From an uncultured Prevotellaceae bacterium (lineage in GTDB: Bacteria; Bacteroidota; Bacteroidia; Bacteroidales; Bacteroidaceae), in the NCBI GenBank assembly GCA_902801375.1, contig CADCIB010000007.1:62001-126000 (forward strand): 64,000 nucleotides of DNA. The letters are read 5' to 3'. The notes beneath the pieces were generated by a model. That model had not been told where the DNA came from and did not search any database. It saw nothing but the letters and a program-made list of their open reading frames with translations. Below, in pieces: positions 61,892 through 64,000 of the stretch; the first letter of the stretch is position 1, and every line of letters begins with the position of its first letter. Position numbers and translations under genes: made by a program.

Positions 61892-63823
61892 TTATTGATG
61901 AATGTACTTCTTTCCCTTGATGATGAAGATGTTGGGCGACATGGTGTTGCTCATGCGCTTGCCTTCCAGATTGTAGACAGGCTCTCTGTCTGTCGTCTCT
62001 TCCTTGCTCATACAGGGTGCTCCATCCAGACCGGTGGGAACTGCTGTTGCCTCTATTTCCAGAACAGCCCATGAGCGCTGTGTGGCGATGGCACCGTCGA
62101 TTCCTTCGGAGCTGCCCCAGGCGTAGTCTACGGTGATGGGCACATAGATGTGGAACAATCGGGCTTCCCCGCCTTTGTTCTGATAGATGATTCTGTATTC
62201 TTCGGGTAAGTCGGTTTTCTGCTCTTCACCGGTCTCGGCCGGGATGTTCTCCAGTGTCACATAGCCATTCAGTTGCTCAATGTCGGCAATCTTGTCCATC
62301 CGGTTGATGCGTGCCGTGTCGGTAGTGAGCACACGCTCGTTGTCAGGCAGATTGTAGTCGCTGCGGAACTCTTCGATTGTGGTGTACAGACGGCTGATTC
62401 CATAGAAATCGTGGCCAGTGTGCTTGTAGTCTGGCTCGTCGCGGAACTGCTGTTGCCATACAATCTCGGTGTCTCGACAGTCCTTAAGGGTCACCAGGTC
62501 GTGGAGTATGAACGTGTAAGGGTCGAACAGGCGTGCCCAGGTGTATTCAGTGTGGGCAAACATGTCGATGGGGCGGACGAAGCGCACATTGAAGAAACGA
62601 TCCTCGAGCAGCATCTCGTAGCAGGCTTCGCTGTAGATTTCAATGTAGGCAGCAAACGACTGCTTACTACCCATGAAAGCATTGAGAGCACTGCCACCGT
62701 CGATGTTGCTGTATTGACCTGCAAAGTTCAGAATGTCGCATGCCTCCACGCCGTTCTTCCAAACAATGTCCGTGCCGTCTTCTATGCAGACAAGGGGTAG
62801 GGGAGTATCGTATTCCACATCGCCATTTCTGCCGACGATACATATGGCATCGGCCTGGGCATTGATGGCCAATTGGTACTCATGCCCAGAAAAACCATAG
62901 ACCGTCCATGTGCCATCTGCCTCGGCATCGAACGAAGCGTTGCCATTGGCTTTGGAGGGAAGAGTGAAACGCATTCGGATGTCGTCGGCTGTGAAGTTCG
63001 AGAAGTGGCTGTCGTCATAGCTGACCATGTTTTTCCTGAAATACTGACGCATGTTGTCGCGCAGTTCCACCCCTGTCAGGTTCTGTCCTCCCGTTATGAA
63101 AGGCATGGGTGTACTGACGTGTAGCTCACGTGCGGTGGCCTCTGTCGCACTCATGTTGTTGGTGTTCAGCTCGTAGAAACTACTGATGAACTTACCTGTG
63201 ACTTGTCCGTAAGCCACGAAAATGTTCTGTGCAGGAATCACAATGTCCACATAAATGGCAGCATGATCCTTGTCGGTGAGGTTCTTGCGCACGAAACGGA
63301 TTGTTCCTGTGAGGGCCTTTCCTGCCAGTCCCTGGCCCTTATTCATGATGAGTGCCTCACGCGCTTCTGCATAGTCGTCTTTGCCTGTAATGGCTTTGGC
63401 TATGCCCTCGATGCGTCCGAACGACCATTCCAGCACGTTGGTTTGCCGCCCCTGCAGGTCGCTTGTCGTATAGCGGAAAATGCCGATGGTATCGGAAAGC
63501 TCCACCTGAGTATAGCTCATGGTTCCATCGACATAAGTCTTCTCGAATTGTACAGCGCTGCTTCCAAGCGTGCCTTCATAGGTTTCCAATTCGTAATCAG
63601 CTTCGAACTGTCCCTTGGTGTAGCCCATGCTTCCGATATGAGAGAGCACTTTTTCTTCTATCTGTGCCCAGCTGGTGCGCACCTCGCTGGTGCAGTTCAG
63701 GTAGCAGGTGGCATCAACGGTGATGCTTGTGTACACTTGATTGTTGTCGTTCGCCGCCCAAAGTTTACCGCAGCACACCATAAAGAGGGCAACCATGATG
63801 GTGTCCTTGTAGAATATCTTCAT
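61892..63823 (-). CDS. Secreted protein with type IX-like C-terminal module, function unknown
   Basis: 643 residues from MKIFYKDTIMVALFMVCCGK, a signal peptide ending near LWAAND; an upstream frame start at 63865 would cross the terminator of the preceding gene. It is beta-rich with many conserved-looking aromatic segments (DATCYLNCTSEVRTSWAQIE, DIRMRFTLPSKANGNASFDA, YAWGSSEGIDGAIATQRSWA). No enzyme motif recognised. The end is VYNLEGKRM then IFIIKGKKYIHQ, a diverged form of the terminal module shared with four other proteins in this window. Probably surface-displayed. Confidence 0.7.
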   Translation of the reverse strand: MKIFYKDTIMVALFMVCCGKLWAANDNNQVYTSITVDATCYLNCTSEVRTSWAQIEEKVLSHIGSMGYTKGQFEADYELETYEGTLGSSAVQFEKTYVDGTMSYTQVELSDTIGIFRYTTSDLQGRQTNVLEWSFGRIEGIAKAITGKDDYAEAREALIMNKGQGLAGKALTGTIRFVRKNLTDKDHAAIYVDIVIPAQNIFVAYGQVTGKFISSFYELNTNNMSATEATARELHVSTPMPFITGGQNLTGVELRDNMRQYFRKNMVSYDDSHFSNFTADDIRMRFTLPSKANGNASFDAEADGTWTVYGFSGHEYQLAINAQADAICIVGRNGDVEYDTPLPLVCIEDGTDIVWKNGVEACDILNFAGQYSNIDGGSALNAFMGSKQSFAAYIEIYSEACYEMLLEDRFFNVRFVRPIDMFAHTEYTWARLFDPYTFILHDLVTLKDCRDTEIVWQQQFRDEPDYKHTGHDFYGISRLYTTIEEFRSDYNLPDNERVLTTDTARINRMDKIADIEQLNGYVTLENIPAETGEEQKTDLPEEYRIIYQNKGGEARLFHIYVPITVDYAWGSSEGIDGAIATQRSWAVLEIEATAVPTGLDGAPCMSKEETTDREPVYNLEGKRMSNTMSPNIFIIKGKKYIHQ

Positions 63824-63836
63824 GTTGATGATATAT

Positions 63837-63897
63837 AAAAAGAAAAGAGGGGGTGTCAAGGGCAAAACTGCTCCATGAGCCGCCTTGACACTCCCTC
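63837..63897 (-). terminator. Terminator after the gene at the right edge
   Basis: A 15-base arm at 63883-63897 (starting CCTTGACACT) pairs with 63847-63861 with one G-T pair; on the minus strand it is followed by TTTTCTTTTTAT. Confidence 0.8.
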
Positions 63898-63915
63898 GGT
63901 AAAAGATGGTTACAA

Positions 63916-64000
63916 TTAGTCGAGTTGAGCTAGCTTGTTGTCAGAGCCAAGCACTTCCTTGATCTTGTGGCAGTAGAGCTCATACATCAGGTCGCGTGCG
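63916..64000 (-). CDS. Probable class II fructose-bisphosphate aldolase, last 27 codons
   Basis: Only the C-terminus is present: ARDLMYELYCHKIKEVLGSD followed by NKLAQLD and a stop at 63918-63916. The pattern KI-x-x-VLGSDNKL matches my recollection of how Bacteroides and Prevotella class II aldolases end. The fragment is too short for certainty. It is followed by a strong terminator. Confidence 0.4.
   Translation of the reverse strand, partial: ARDLMYELYCHKIKEVLGSDNKLAQLD

Overview
The window reads as chromosome from a Bacteroidales bacterium, most like Prevotella and relatives. Three things point there. Many genes start behind the Bacteroidota promoter form (-7 TAnnTTTG, often with TTTG about 19-21 bases upstream). 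Several secreted proteins end in the same short C-terminal module (Y-[DN]-[LM]-x-G-[RK], then G-[IA]-[YK]-I, then GKK-hydrophobic) used for type IX-like secretion. The gene set also fits: a C10 cysteine protease with BspA-like leucine-rich repeats, a rhamnose kinase/aldolase pair, GH20 and GH130 glycan enzymes, DUF3467, and glyS next to an FKBP lipoprotein.

Layout. 1-4.2 kb: the 3' part of aroA (minus), a small basic protein and a secreted GH20 hexosaminidase. 4.2-12.2 kb: a long minus-strand run in the order tRNA-Leu, trpS, DUF3467, rhaB, rhaD, TolC-like protein, MFS transporter, GH130 phosphorylase. 12.4-19 kb: a secreted protein facing a minus-strand operon parC, DUF3316-like barrel, S41 lipoprotein protease, FecE-like ATPase. 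19.2-21.5 kb: glyS and an FKBP lipoprotein. 21.7-33.3 kb: three large exported proteins (adhesin-like, C10 protease, adhesin-like) plus a 59-residue peptide gene missed by usual length cut-offs. 33.6-35.5 kb: dnaK.

35.6-50.2 kb is an AT-rich accessory island with two arms that diverge from a pair of paralogous Xre regulators. The minus arm carries an AlbA_2/Schlafen-type regulator, a broken HNH gene, an intact NUMOD4-HNH endonuclease, a Trypco2 protein, a GIY-YIG protein set inside nine helical repeats, a possible HEPN-like protein, a Fic protein and DUF6155. The plus arm is a compact operon: Xre regulator, a 1306-residue Sm/OB-TPR-Ig-P-loop ATPase, a second P-loop ATPase with a C-terminal OB-like tail, then a WYL regulator. 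This arm is the best candidate for an undescribed conflict or defence system.

50.3-54.4 kb is a second unusual operon: two paralogous small proteins, a PIF1-type helicase with a TPR-like tail, and a protein with two retropepsin-like half-sites in one chain. 54.6-64 kb holds a DAACS-type symporter, a phosphodiester glycosidase, a second PIF1 helicase with HRDC and HTH domains that abuts a convergent UvrD helicase with a built-in DEDDh exonuclease, another type IX-like cargo protein, and the last codons of a probable class II fructose-bisphosphate aldolase.

Two intergenic arrays of different sequence (1213-1301 and 33373-33455) both have four units at an exact 22-base period. No rRNA, insertion sequence or CRISPR array was seen.
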